In this document: positions 49,675 through 62,372 of the stretch, one piece after another
Layout of the letters: each line of letters begins with the position of its first letter
Position numbering within the stretch: the first letter of the stretch is position 1
From: Chionis minor
Lineage: Eukaryota > Chordata > Aves > Charadriiformes > Chionididae
Reading direction: 5' to 3'
Length of the DNA stretch: 64,000 bases
Assembly: GCA_013398295.1 (NCBI GenBank)
Contig: VZSF01000109.1
Span: 145,508-209,507, forward strand
The notes under the pieces: generated by a model
What the model saw: the letters and a program-made list of their open reading frames with translations, nothing else
What the model was told of the DNA's origin: nothing
Database searches by the model: none
Position numbers and translations under genes: made by a program

Positions 49675-50386
49675 AGAAACGTGTGGCTCCACAGTTGGCC
49701 TGACTTGGCCAACAGTTACAAAAAGGTGAGAACCTACCCCTTCCCCTGGCCTTTCCACAAGAGTTTGTCCCCATCTCTTTTGTCTGGTTGTTACAGATTA
49801 TGTGGTCATATCGTGAGTTAGGTCACTGTCAGATACTCATTTTTTTCCTCAGGTGTGTGTGTGTAATTCCAACTTACTGTGCAGCCAAATGATTGCCACA
49901 GTTGACAAAAATGTGTGTATGCGGGCAGAAGGGGAATCTGGTGTTTTCAGTGGCAGAACATGCCCAAGATTGATTTAAGGCAGCTGGGAAACTATGGGCT
50001 AACTTTCGCAGAAACACGAAGCATACAAAATGAAAGATCACTAGGAAAGAAGGCTGCCACTTTGCTTTTCCTCAGTTAAGTAAAACATAGCTGATCTTGA
50101 TATAAAGCCAAACATTTTGTTCGTGATGGATATAGCTGCAGAATGAGGGTGAATCTTGGAAATCATGAAATAAAACAGTAATCCTAAAATAAAGTCTCTG
50201 CCAAGCAAGGAAATACATTATTTGAAACATGAAATTTTGAAAAATTACTTCAACTTCAGTCAGTAAGTATTCAAGCTGAATCTTGAACCATTCTGAGAAG
50301 AAACAGAATAGTTGGCCGTCTTATTCTGTATCCTTTCTGATGACAACAGAAGAACATCTGCATAGGAGATATACTGGTGATTTCTC

Positions 50387-50420
50387 AAAAAAAAAAAAAA
50401 AAGAAGGAAGGAGGAGGAGG
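50387..50420 (+). repeat. A homopolymer and purine-rich simple repeat
   Basis: Sixteen A are followed by GAAGGAAGGAGGAGGAGG. Simple sequence, probably length-polymorphic. Confidence 0.7.
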
Positions 50421-50668
50421 ATGATTGTAATTCCAAATGTATGATCTCGATAAAAGAGGTATGAACTGACAGTTCCTCATGCAATCGAACATTTTTATGT
50501 CATATTTATTAAAAATATGGCATTAAAAATATGCCATAAGCTATAAAATTGCAGGTGATTCTGAAAGGGTGGTTTTTGTTGTTTTGTGGTGTTCTTTAAC
50601 TAAATCTGAACCTTTTTGAATGCTTCCTCTTTGTATTCCTTATTTTTCTGTTTGCTGTCCCAGTTGTT

Positions 50669-50740
50669 AATCACAGAAATATTGGTGGGAAGGGACCACT
50701 GGAATCTAACCTTCTGAGATTCAAAGCCCTAATAGGACCT
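50669..50740 (-). mobile_element. Ancient CR1-like 3' end fragment, minus strand
   Basis: AATCACAGAAATATTGG followed by TGGGAAGGGACCACTGGAAT and CTAACC is the reverse complement of a diverged CR1 3' end (tail motif, then the GGGACC-type block). It is short and eroded, and the inner boundary is a guess. Confidence 0.6.
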
Positions 50741-53700
50741 GCACATAATTAGTTTATTAGTATAGAATAATATTAGAATATTACAATTTCTACAACTCAT
50801 TGTTTAAAAACACTCTAATACACACTTTAGCATTCTTTTGGATTTTATTTCTGTTCTTTATTTGTCCATATGCATGAAATAAAGCAGCCTCAGAGAACAT
50901 CTCTAAGTAGAAGGTGGTGGGATTTACCACTGCTGAAAAAAAATTACCTCATTAGGTGGAAAAAATTACTTTTTTAGTCAGATAACAGCCCAGGATTTTT
51001 TTTACCTCAGCTGCACAAATGCTTATGTCAGCAAAATATACACAATCATATAATAAGAGTATAAATAAAGACTGGGAAGTCAGCAAAGCAGTGACGACTT
51101 TAGCCATGGCCATTACAAGAAGGTTGACTAATTATGCCCTTAGTGTGTGTACTGTAGAAGCAGGGAAAACTTCTTGCAGAAGTAAACTGCAGCAAGAATG
51201 AGGATAGTAGTTAGAGTGGGCAGTTCTAACCAAATGAAGAAACAAATATCTGTGTCTCTGGCTTTGTCTGATTTCATCTGACTTCTGGTAGCTGGCACCA
51301 GAAGATTTTTGACACCAAGATGCAAAGAATTGAGATCCTGCCTTGGAATTTTATCAATTTTAAACACGGCCTGGTTAAGCCATAGCACCTAAATTCTGAC
51401 CCATAGCACCTACATTTTGATCCAATTTAATCCAATTGATCCAATTGTCTTTAAATTTAAACATAACCTTTCACAGACTGCTTAAAAATGAAAAATCATC
51501 AAAATGCATTTTTTTCTTCACATTTCTGTTTTAGCTGAATTCTGTTTTCAACTGCATGTTCTTCAGGTTCTTGGAGCAATTGTATGTCCATATATATACA
51601 ATTTGAATTCCATGTGGTACTTGGGAATAATGCAGCTTACACGGAGGTGTTTACTATTTTAAGGTAGCTCCTCACAGAGATCATTGTTTCTCTGCCATGC
51701 GAAAGATGGTGTGGAATGGACACCAGCACCTGCACATTCTTAGTGGTCTTAGGTTAGAGTGTAGAATTAAATAAAAATCTGATGCACAGTATTGCTACTT
51801 AACTGTGGTGAGTAAACTTGGAGTCATCAGCATTGTGTTTTCTTGGCATATCAGTACTTTGCTTCTGTCATCTGATACTTGGAGTTACTAAGTTTATTTG
51901 ATTGACTGTTTTAAGTAGCTGATGCTTTCCCCAGCACATGCACAGAGCATAAGTTATATCAAAATATATTGTGGAACTACGTATGTAAATTTAACTTGGT
52001 TCTGTGCTGGGTGGTGAAAGAGACATTATGTCCCTGTTACTGAACAGAAAAGATGTGTGAAAGATTGCAGAACTATGCAAAAGCCTCCTATTGGTTTTCT
52101 TGCTGTCTTAATTCAGCACAGTTTTTACTGAAATATTCTACTAATTTTTTCTGCACTCAGCACCATGATATCTAAGTGACTATTAAACACTAACTGCTGG
52201 TATGGGAATTTCCCCACAAAGGGAATTCAAGGGAATTGTAAGATACCTAATAAAGCAAGCTGTAGATCTCAAAGTTCTTTTACAAAGGGAATTGGAATCA
52301 GTATTATCTTTTTCAAGTGATAATGCTGGGGAAACAGACAGAGGATTTCCTATGATTAAAAAGAAAATGAAGGACCTTGTCAGGTTTCAATCATTAGGTT
52401 TAGAAGAATGCTTCATGAGAAATGCCTTGGGGTGGTCTGCCCTCATTTACTTATCTGTGTATGTATATGTGTGCTTGCTCTCCCCTAACCAGATACGTAG
52501 TGTGTTTCCAGAATAAAAGGTGCCCCTTTGACCTCCCTGTAGCTCCTCTGTGGAAAAAAAAGAAGGTGCATTTTTGCTCAAGTTATTAGAAGTACTAAGA
52601 GATACCTTAAGATATTGCCACATCAGGGGAAAAGTACATATGTAAATAATTTTTTTTTTTTACCTCTAGACTTTTTCTTCGAAAATAATTTCCGTATTTT
52701 TTATAAAGCAGGGCAGATATTATCTCCATTTTACAGATGTGGAAAAAGAGGTTTAATGTAGATCTTGCAATAAACCAATAGTAGATTTGGAGCAGAACTT
52801 TGATATTTTGCCTTCCAGACATTAATGTGATCGATTCATGTCTGTATACTTTGTGGCAAAGGAATTTTTAAAAGCTATTTCTATTTCTTTTAACTTAAAC
52901 CCCACAAAAGAGACAGAAGCTGAGGGAAGCAAATCCCATTCTTTATGGAACTCCACATGAAAGAAATTAATGGGTTTTGTTTTGTTTTTGTTTACAAGTA
53001 TGGTGCCCTAAAGGAAAAAAATGTTATGCTCTTAAAAGCAGGTTTATAGTAAAAATTGAAATGAAAAAAACAGTAACATGGAAATTGAGTAAGCAAAATG
53101 TATGTAAAGTTTTTGCAGTTATGTTGCCAGCACCCTGTGTTATCTACATAATGTAGATGTGAATCTCTCCAATTAAAACCGATGGATCTCTTTAGCTTGT
53201 ATGAACAGTCTTCAGATTCCCTACCCTCCCTCTTTCTCTAGGTATTGGCAATTCAAAGGTTCATCTTCTAGGTTTTTGGTTCATATATATACTTTATATA
53301 GCTTCATAATTACAGATTCTTATTTTCAGAAGTGTCTGAAAATTACAAAAAATTTCTTTCCCTTCATATATGTAAGGGCTTTGGTAAATAGATATTTTAT
53401 TTGATGCTTTTATGTTTGTGTAATTTCAATGTCTTTTCTATGGGAAGTCCTTCTGGTCTTTTGAGAGTGTCAGTTTTTAGAACTGAGAAGACTGAGAGCA
53501 TAGTAGTAGCATTAATTTGTAGCATTAAAAAAAGAAAAGAGAGAAGTAAATTGCAATGTTGAAAATAATTCCTGTATATAGTCTGGCATATAGTCTGGTA
53601 AGAAGAACTGAATAAAAGCTTAGGAAAATGGTTCTTGAGAGCTAGATGGCAGAGGAAATTCTTCTTAAAATAGACTGTTCCAGTTCTACTTCCCATTCTA

Positions 53701-56700
53701 TTGCATTCTCTTCTATGATGAGAAGCTGCCCTTGGCCACTGGAGCCCCAGTAGGAATGGCAGCTGCAGGGAAGGTCCCTCACATGCACAGAACAGGATGT
53801 AGGTACAGTCAGGGACAGATTATAGTCCTTGTGTTAAGATTTTCAAAGCATACTGTTAGGAACTTGTACGGTTGCTGACTTCCTCAGTAACGCTTTTTAA
53901 GATATTACTTTATCCATAGTCTCATCAATCTAACAATCATCTGAAATCAGAACCTTTAAGATAAATTGTGTAGTGTGCACAATCAATGTCATGAATATGT
54001 GCGTATGACACACAAACTTCTATGCCCTTCCTTGTGTACTCCAAGGGGAATGTAGATAGAAGTAATCTGTGTCTTTGTCTTATGATTAAGGAATCTTTTA
54101 GCTGAGAATAATTGCCCTAAACCGCAAACATGTTTGTTTGGTTTGTGGGTTTTTTGTGTTTTGGTTTGGTTTTAAAGATGTACCTTTCAGCTGTCTTTGA
54201 CTGCAGATTTTGTCACCTGGGTGTTGCTACAGGTTTGACTCAAGTGTTGCGAGCTCAGGAGATTGAGAGATGTCCAAGTTAGTGACATGAACAGCATGTA
54301 CCTGTGACCTCCATGACAGCAGTTTTTGAGTGAACTTGTCCATCTTGAACACATCTGCTTGCTGCCTGCAGTATCCAGATCTCTCCTTAAATGATAGTGC
54401 CAGTCACAAAATAATACTGCCTCCATTTAGGAGGGAGTGCATCCAGCAGGAGCATGTGTCCTCTCATTCCTGCCTTGCCGTACAAAGATGGAAGCATTCA
54501 CAAAACCACCAACTGAGCAGGTTCAGGGGGGTACGGAGTATATAATCCAGAGCTGCGTGAAAGTTACAGTCTTTTGAAAGTGAGAAAAAATAATATTTTG
54601 TGGAATAATTACAACGTACATTACTTCTCTTGCAATTAAAAGCAAATATTAGTTAGCACTGCCTTCCCCAACACCTAAAAAAGCAGAATCAATATACTGG
54701 TGTAATGGCATGTGATCACCTTATGCTTGGACAAGTGAACTTCTGTTTGTATGACATCACAGGAAACGGTCAAGTTTGATGCTTGAATGCAAAACCGGGT
54801 AGGGGAAACAGGAGGGGAACGAGAACAAGATTATTACTACACATTTAAGTGTTCTAAATAGAAGCTTGTAGGGGTGCCTGAGAAGACGGAGCCATGCTTT
54901 TAGCATTGGCTTTTTAGTACTAAGTCTCTCTGAAATGAGAGGTTCAGGTTCTTGTAGGACTGTCTTGGGAGTTTTATCGCTCTGCGGGAGCTGCGTTCTT
55001 TATCCTGCAGATTACTCTTGTTAGGTTTCTTTCAGATGAGATCATAAGAATTGAAGTCTAGCCTGTATATAGAGATTATAATCCTGTGCAGCACAGTAAA
55101 GGATTGCTTGCTGTCTCTCTCCTGCTTGCTTGAGAGCAACTGTGTGATAAAAATAGTCAGTAGAATCCGATTAAATTAGGGAAGAAGGGTTAAAAACAGA
55201 TAGACTGAAAGAACAGAAAGTAGAAAACTCTAGGATGATGAAAATATATTACATGTTTTAGTCAAACCTTGGAGCAAGATGGATCAAGTATAAGCACCCC
55301 ACAAAAATAAACAGAAAGTGAATTTCTACTACATGACAGCAGGGGTACTTTTCTTTGATCTCAGCTGTATTGACAGTACAATTGAACCATTATTTAAGAA
55401 AGGATTAAGCTCAGCAATATCATTTTACAGAGAGAAACTACTACCACAGGAAACCTATCTACCAACCCATGTGCACTAGGTCACTGGAATATTGAATACG
55501 CAACAGGTGGGCATGCAGGTGAGCAGAAGTCTGTGAGGAATAGTTCTGAGTAGTTCTAATTTGAGTTGAGTAGTTGGCTGAAGATTACCCAAGGGGTTCT
55601 TTTATAATATGAAGAATTAATTGAAATGTGTATTTCTGTTATCCTTCCAATAACTAGATAGCTTCTCTGTTTCTAATGAAAGAAAATTTCCTCTTACAGG
55701 ATATTAAACTGATCTCCACTGTCTTATGAATTTAATAATTATCTGGCATATGAGCTTTAATTTTTTTCAACAAATGTATAAAACCTCACAAATAAGGACA
55801 CCTTTAGGCAGGGCTGTAAGATTTATAGGGTAGAAAATAAGGGGGTGCTCCCTACTGTGTTATGAAGTCCCCGTGGTTCCTGCCCATGTGCTGATAGCTG
55901 CCTGAGAATTGTAGTAAATGTCAAGTGACTTTGCGTTGGTCCTAGTCTAGAACAGCTGAATGCACTGCAAAGATGCCAAATTAACTGTTGATACATAAGG
56001 AGTAGAAAAACAGTTATATTCTATGCTAGTTAACACTGAGTGGGATTGTCTGCAGCCCTAAAATAATCAGTCATATGAAAAAGACACTAGGCAGATTTAA
56101 GGATCAGTATTTGAAGTTTACAAATGAGGTTAATATATAGACTGCATTAAAATGGCTACATTATACCCAAGCTTTAACAGGTTCCCTGTGTAATACAAAC
56201 ATGGGAAACTCAAATGTAGACTAAGTATATACTTACACTATTAATTCTCCCCTTTAACAACACCTCCTAATAGTCATATCATGGTGAAAAAGGTCCCATA
56301 TTGAAAAGATTTTCAAACATAAATAAATGTGAATCTGTCAGAGGGCATTAATTTGTATATTCTTTGCAGAATCTCCCTTCATCTCCTTTGTGTAACACCT
56401 TGAAGAAAACAAAGACTAATTAAGAACTATGCTTAGTGTTAGATTGCATGGAGGTTCAAATACAGTATTTGTATTATTAGGATATCCTAGGAGAAGGAAG
56501 AAACTTGATACTACTAACTTTTTTTTAGGCATTTCAGTGTGGGGATTTATGATAGCAATGTCAAAAAAAGTTCTCTTAGGCTCAGAATTAGGCATGGGAA
56601 TTTAAAGAGAGGATAACACTGTATTCATGCATAATAAAAGCAGAGATGTGTTTGTTGATACAACTCTGCACTTTATTTTCAAAATGATAGTTTTGAGGAA

Positions 56701-59700
56701 ACTAGTTAGAGAAATAACTAGAGAAGGATGGGTGTTTCTTTAGTAGAATATATAAACAAATTTTTTAAATGAAAACTGTCAACTGGAGAAACGTGGCTTC
56801 AGGCTTTTTGTTCATTGCTGATGCTACAACAGCCGTTGCACAGTTGGAACTCTTTTCCACAGAAAATTACCCTGAAAAAAATTCTCAGTCTATCCCACTG
56901 CCCCTGCAGAAATTTTACTAGGTCTACCTTGCAAATTTGTTTTCAGATATTGGAGTGATGGCTTCTGTTGTCCTTTGTAGAAGGAGACTTTTTGTTTTTT
57001 CCTGTGTGTAAGGAGAAGATTATAGTCTTTGTATCCTTAGTAACACGAGCTTATTATGTGTTCCCACCCAACGTTATTTTGTAAAACTTTCCCCTCATCT
57101 TTCCTCAATTTGGGAACAGTTTGACTTGTTTCCTAGTTTGTTACCCAACTTTTTGCATCTTATTGCAAAATGTTCTTATTGCTATTTGCTTTTCAGACCC
57201 TGAGGTACCCCTGTGCTCTACTGCCACCTTTTCACCTACTGCCTTTCTTACCCTGTGCCCTGATGCAAGGGATGCAGCACATTTCCAGGTGTCACTGCCA
57301 CACACACTTGGATTGTCTTGTGCTCTCCTCACCTTCCTGCCTCCCCGCATCAGATGGTGTGAGTTTCAAAAGCAGAAGGGCCACCAAGACTGGTGTTCTC
57401 TTCATCCCCCTTTCCTCTGCATTTAGGGTTCACCAAACCTCTAAATGTGATACATATGCTGCGTGTTCTTTTATCCTTTTCCCTTACAAAAGGATCCCTC
57501 TCTTTTCTTCCTTGTAGGAACTTCCTGTTTTTCCCCTTTCTTGACAAAGGCTGTGTCTATTACCTTGTTCTTGTTATCCTTAAAAGGAGCTCTTCCTACC
57601 CCACCACCTGCCCCATCTCGTGTATCAAAATCACCCCAATTCTGCATAAAAGGAATACTGCATTTCATTGCTGCCTATCTGTAAAATCTTCTCTCAGTAC
57701 CTGATTTAAATTCCTCCCTTCTTCCAATTTTTCACTGATCAAGAAATCATTCTCTTCAATTCTATGTCTCTTAGTAACTAGACTCCGTGGAATGGATAAT
57801 CAAGTGTATCACTGTTACCTGGAAAGCATTAATAGGTGCCTTTATCAGCCAGCTCTGTTGGGTGTGGATTTATACAGTTACAGGCAGTTAAACCTGTCAG
57901 TCTTCTAACACAGCTAGCTCTGATTTTTTGTGCCACTCCTTCCCTTCCTCTTTCCCGGGCCAGTAAATTATTCAGAGAACACTGAAGTTGTAGAACGAAT
58001 TTTAATTACTGCAGCCAATAATCATAGTCCTTACATGTGTGCCCGTAAATGTTAACAAGTTGGTAAAACCACAAAGAGCCACAAAATACATTTTTTGTAT
58101 GGATGCCAACCAGGTGTGTCTTGTCAATACCATTGCTAAACGTCTCATTGTATAATGTGGAACTGCGTGCTTCAGTGGACAGTTCATGTAGAAATAAAAA
58201 GTGTAGAAGTTAAGGTCTCCACGAACTGAGCGGGCTGTCACCTGGAGTGACTGAAAGCAACTTCTGTTAATAAGAAAAAGCTGCATAAAGAGCTGTTGCT
58301 ATACACAAAGTGTGGGGGACCTGAAAACTTTTTTTTTGGCATTTTCCTAACTTTCAGAACAGTGAGGCCAGCCAAAGGAAAACCCAAGAGATATATATTT
58401 GCTTCAGATTTCTGAAAAACAAACCGTTTGTTCTCCAGCTGAGAGTCCATTGCTAAAACCTTTAATCATGCAAACAAATGTCATACTAGTGACAGGAGCA
58501 CCACTGAAGCTTGTTAAAATCCTATTGGAAGACCTGAAGGATTCCTTTCCTTGATGTGTCATCCCATGCATTTTTAAAGCAACATGCAGGGATTCATCTG
58601 TATGCAGTTCTGACTGATTTTAATGGAATGTAAAGATGTGACATCTGTGACAGCTCTGAGTCCACTTTTATAAACAAGAAAAGGAGAGTTTCCACTAATA
58701 CACATAGGCACAGCTTTACTAGAGAAGTATTAAGAGGTACTAATATAATTTAATTTTCATGAATGATAAAGTAAATATGTGTAGGGATGTTCAAGCTGGC
58801 TTATATTCTAACCCAGATGTCTTTGGCAGTTACAAGCAGAAACTGTACACCAGGTTGCACATTTTGTCTCTAATTCTAAACCATGATATGTTGTCACTGG
58901 TTTGCTGACAGCCATCTGCTCAGACCTCATTTGATCTTCCCATTCAGTCACAGTTCAAGTTAGGGGACAAAATATATGTAAGGGAAGGAAATTATTGGGC
59001 TGTTTTTCTCATGGAGAAAATAAATATTATTAAATATTATTTAAATACTCTTTCTCAGAAGATATATATTAAAAACTGAAATTGTGCACATATTCTCCTC
59101 ATGAAACAGTAAGAATTTTCGATGTTCTTGATACTCTGACTACAGATACAGATGCACTGTGTCCAGGTTTGAGGACACACTATTATATCTGTATATCTTA
59201 CATGTATGTAAAATTTATAAATATATAAATACAGTATTAAAGCACTTATAAATACATGTATTTAGTAGTCCTTTTTTAGCAATGGTAATCAAATGTATGT
59301 AACATACCACAACTATTTCAATGTACTAAAACGAAAGAATATGATAAAATTGACACAGAATGTTCAAAATATTCTTTCATGGTCTTATCTGTAATGCAAG
59401 AGTTTCTTGATCCAATGCACAGGAAACACCAATCTATATTACTACACAAATATACAATTTAATTTTGCAGTTTATTAAGCATTTTTTTTTCAATATTTCT
59501 CAGTCATTCAGCTAACTTTTGCCTCAGAATACTGACTGTATGGGAAATGAAATAGAGATAACCTGTTCTATCCTACGGAAAGTTGGGAGGCTGTTCAAGC
59601 TGTCAAAAATACGGTTTGCATTCTGCCTTCAATACTGTAATCAGTGAAGGCCTTGATCTTGTTAACTGTGCTTTACATGCATTGAGATTTAACAGACCAA

Positions 59701-59838
59701 AGGTGTAAGACCTTACAGTATTATCTGAGGAGAGCAACTTAGTTCTCATTTTAATAGGGTGTTACGTAGCTTGAGTTTAAGTAACACACATAAAACAGTA
59801 CATGTAAATGGTACATATACCTAAAATGTTGATTTTAA
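50741..59838. other. AT-rich non-coding DNA, no gene seen
   Basis: No recognisable repeat apart from A/T-rich patches (T near 52650-52661, GT-rich near 54130-54170, AT-palindromic near 59020-59045 and 59205-59235). ORFs up to about 115 codons occur, including 52202-52516 listed separately. A locally more GC-rich and C/T-rich stretch near 57180-57720 carries overlapping ORFs on both strands with no recognisable product. Confidence 0.6.
52202..52516 (+). other. Unrecognised 104-codon ORF
   Basis: It begins at ATG and has a charged first two thirds (for example FKGIVRYLIKQAVDLKVLLQ) and a hydrophobic stretch near residues 78-93 (ALIYLSVYVYVCLL). I know no family for it. The length is within chance expectation and no promoter or splice evidence supports it. 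It is recorded only because its composition is more protein-like than its neighbours. Confidence 0.1.
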
Positions 59839-60811
59839 GACCAGCGTGGATTTATGGATGGGAAATTGTGCCTCACCAACCTGATAGCCTTCTACGATGA
59901 GGTGGCTGGTGTGGTGGATGAGGGGAGAAGAGTGAATGTTATTTATTTTATCTTTATTAAGGCTTTTGATGCTGTCTCCATAATATCCTCATAGAAAAGC
60001 TGATGAACTATGGGTTAGATAACTGGACACAAGTTGACTGAAAACTGATTTGATAGGCTCACATGGTTGTGATCAGTGGTATGAAGTCTACCTGGAGGCA
60101 GGTCAGTGGTTCAATGCTGAGGCCATTACTGTATAACATCTTCGTTAATGACTTGGATGATAGGGCAGAGTGCACCCTCAGCAAGTTTGTAGGCAATAGA
60201 AATTTGGACAGAGTGACTGATATGCCAGAGGTCCGTGCTGCCATCCAGAGGGATCTTGGCAGGCTGAAGAAATGGACTAACAAGAACCTCATCAAGTTCA
60301 ACAGAGGGAAGTGCAAAGTCCCGCACCTGGGGAGGAGCGGCCCCATGCATCAGTACAGACTGGGGCCAAATGACTGCTAGGCAGCTTTGCAGAGAAGGAC
60401 CTGGGTATCCTCGTGGACAACAAGTTGAGCTTGAGCCACCAATGTGGCTGGCAAAAAAGGCAAATGGGCTGCATTTGTTAGAGTGCCATCAGCAGGTTGA
60501 GAGAGCTGATCATTCCTTGTCTGTTCAGCAGTGATGAGAGCACGCATGGAGAGCTGTGCTCTGTTGTGGGCTCCTCAGTACAAGCGAGACAAGGACATGT
60601 TGGAGCAAGTTCAGGAAATGGCTGGGAAGATGATTAAAGGTTTGGAGCATCTGTCCTACAAGTACAGGCTTAGAGGACTGGGATTGCTTAGCCTTGAGAA
60701 GAGAAGTCTCAGGGAGATTTTAATTTTATCACTGTGTATAAGCATGTGGGTGTCAGGGGGTCATACAGAAGATATAGCCAAACTTTTCTCAGTGGTACCC
60801 AGTGACAGGAC

Positions 60812-60812
60812 N
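60812..60812. other. Single-N gap inside the CR1
   Basis: The N follows GTGACAGGAC. In copy 2 the same place continues for about 60 bases (AAGAGGTAATGGGCAC... to ...GAAAACAC) before the T run. Copy 1 has therefore lost sequence at an assembly break. Confidence 0.9.
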
Positions 60813-60817
60813 AAAAA

Positions 60818-60819
<2 letters not shown>

Positions 60820-60854
<35 letters not shown>
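60820..60854 (+). repeat. T homopolymer of 35 bases inside CR1
   Basis: It occupies the place where CR1 normally has a few T (the codons of a ...RK-FFTVRVV segment). Copy 2 has 11 T, then a 309-base gap, then 14 T at the same place. The true length is unknown because both copies break here. Confidence 0.8.
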
Positions 60855-60857
<3 letters not shown>

Positions 60858-61036
60858 GTGAGGGTGGTCAAACAGTGGAATATGTTGTCCAGAGAGCCTA
60901 TGGAGTCTATCTTTAGAGATACTGAGAATTCATCTGCACAGTCCTGAGCAACCTGCTATAGTGACTCTACTTGAGCAGATGTTTGGACTAAGTAAGAAGT
61001 AGAGTTCCCTTCCAGCCTCAATCATTCTTTAATTTT

Positions 61037-62371
61037 CTGAAGATGATCTTAAGAACTCTATGTAGAAATTGCTAATTGGTGGTCTCGCATTTTACAAGAA
61101 TATGTTAAAACTTTTAGAATCCTTATCAGTATGTGTTAGTAAAGCATTACATCAGAATAGCAAAAAGTAATTCAGTTCAAAGAATGAGAATTGAAAATGT
61201 TTATTCAAGCTCATCAGCTGAGAGAAACACATTTTAAATAAACTATTTTCATCTGAATCCTCAGGGTAAAAGTAAGTGCACAGAATGTTTTACATATGGT
61301 AAGATCAGTTTTTCCATTTGCTCTTTGGTTTCATAATGTCAAACTCAGTTTGGATTTTTTTGTCAGTCTAGATGATGATGAATAGATGGATGACTTTTAT
61401 TAGCCTCCATAACATCTTTTGTTGCCTCTTGTAAAAGAACACAGCGAACATCTCAGTCTTTCTGTTGAAGTTGACAGCATTGGAGAGTCAAGGGCACAGT
61501 AACTAATTCCGACTGCAGTGTGGTTTCAATGGACATTCATTTTGAAGTTATTGCAAAAATAGTAATATGCTTCATATTCTTTAGAGTCTAGGAAAATATA
61601 TGGCAGGGGGGTTTGTTTTTTTCAGAAAACAATAGCTTTGTCAAGACCAAAGTCAGCAGTAAATTGCATCTGGAGGCTCCAATTTTCGCAGGCCCTATTC
61701 TACCTTTGAGAAATTCTGATACAATTTTTTTTTCATTTTTATTCAGTGTCATAATCCTTTTTTTTCCCCTCCTGCAATGGGACAGAGCTGGGATAGACAA
61801 ACCATACAGATCTCTCTCTCCCCATCTCTTAGCAACTGAGGGAAATACATGAGTGGGGGGAACCAAACCTACAGGGTTTTCTTAGTATGGAGACGTTGGT
61901 ATTCAGACACAGGAACTGAATTAAAATGGACATTTTTAGCTGTATCATGCAATTTAGGAAATTTTTAAATTCATGTGTACTATCTTAGATCAGAAGAGAA
62001 ACTATTTGGGAGAGTTCGTTTGCAGTAGATCAATGTTGTCTCTTTGAGGTCCTTTTACTTTTTCTTGTTAGGCCTGCTTCGCTGACCAGGATCATACTAC
62101 TGCATTGCAAAGGTTTTAATGAAGGTCATGTGGCTAATAAACACAAGGAAATAACTGTAAAGAGTGCTGCTTGCTTCTTCATGCGTAGTGCACTCTTTCT
62201 ACAGATAAGGTATTTGTACAACTAGGATTTCACCCTTTAAAATTTGTGCCAGAATACAGACATAAATTTGAAAATCAGTGGGCGCCTGGCTCAGACTGGG
62301 CATGTAAGTACCTTTGAAGATGAGATGTCCATTAAATCTTTGTGCTTTGCAGTTTTGATTCAGTGGGAGTT
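61037..62371. other. Unique AT-rich DNA inside the second duplication
   Basis: No gene or repeat was recognised. The first part reappears after 63485 with no difference seen, up to the window end. Confidence 0.7.
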
Positions 62372-62372
62372 N
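62372..62372. other. Single-N gap at the second duplication junction
   Basis: The N joins ...CAGTGGGAGTT (unique) to TAACAAGAACCTCATC, which lies inside CR1. This is the same style of join as at 44229. Confidence 0.95.

Larger units (their letters stand above)
46546..50668. other. AT-rich non-coding DNA, no gene seen
   Basis: Unique by eye, with short unrecognised ORFs. It contains the only clear G-quadruplex motif of the window (49651-49674) and a 16-base A run at 50387-50402 followed by a GAAGGAAGGAGGAGG purine patch. Confidence 0.65.
59839..61036 (+). mobile_element. CR1 LINE, old, 5'-truncated, with T homopolymer (copy 1)
   Basis: It begins near CAGCGTGGATTTATGG (the QHGF region of RT) and runs to CCCTTCCAGCCTCAATCATTC at the 3' end. 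Frames are broken many times. The palm segment at 60063-60380 reads ...LLYNIFVNDLDDRAECTLSKF, but the catalytic FADD box has become FVGN. The thumb and C-terminal part is visible at 60531-60811 (LEQVQEMAGKMIKGLEHLSYK, SLEKRSLR, LFSVVPSDR). About 60 bases after that point are missing at a lone N. A run of 35 T then leads into ACTGTGAGGGTGGTC. Inactive. Confidence 0.92.
60278..62371 (+). repeat. First copy of a second direct duplication
   Basis: It matches 62373 onward. The offset is 2,095 before the T run and 2,449 after it, the difference being the N gap and the missing CR1 bases. By eye there is one substitution in the comparable part (G at 60749, T at 62844). The unit holds the 3' half of the CR1 and about 1.3 kb of unique flank. 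Confidence 0.95.

Noticed and set aside
57141..57704. Overlapping ORFs on both strands in a C/T-rich patch
   Set aside because: The skewed composition removes stops in several frames at once; no frame is favoured and none is recognisable.
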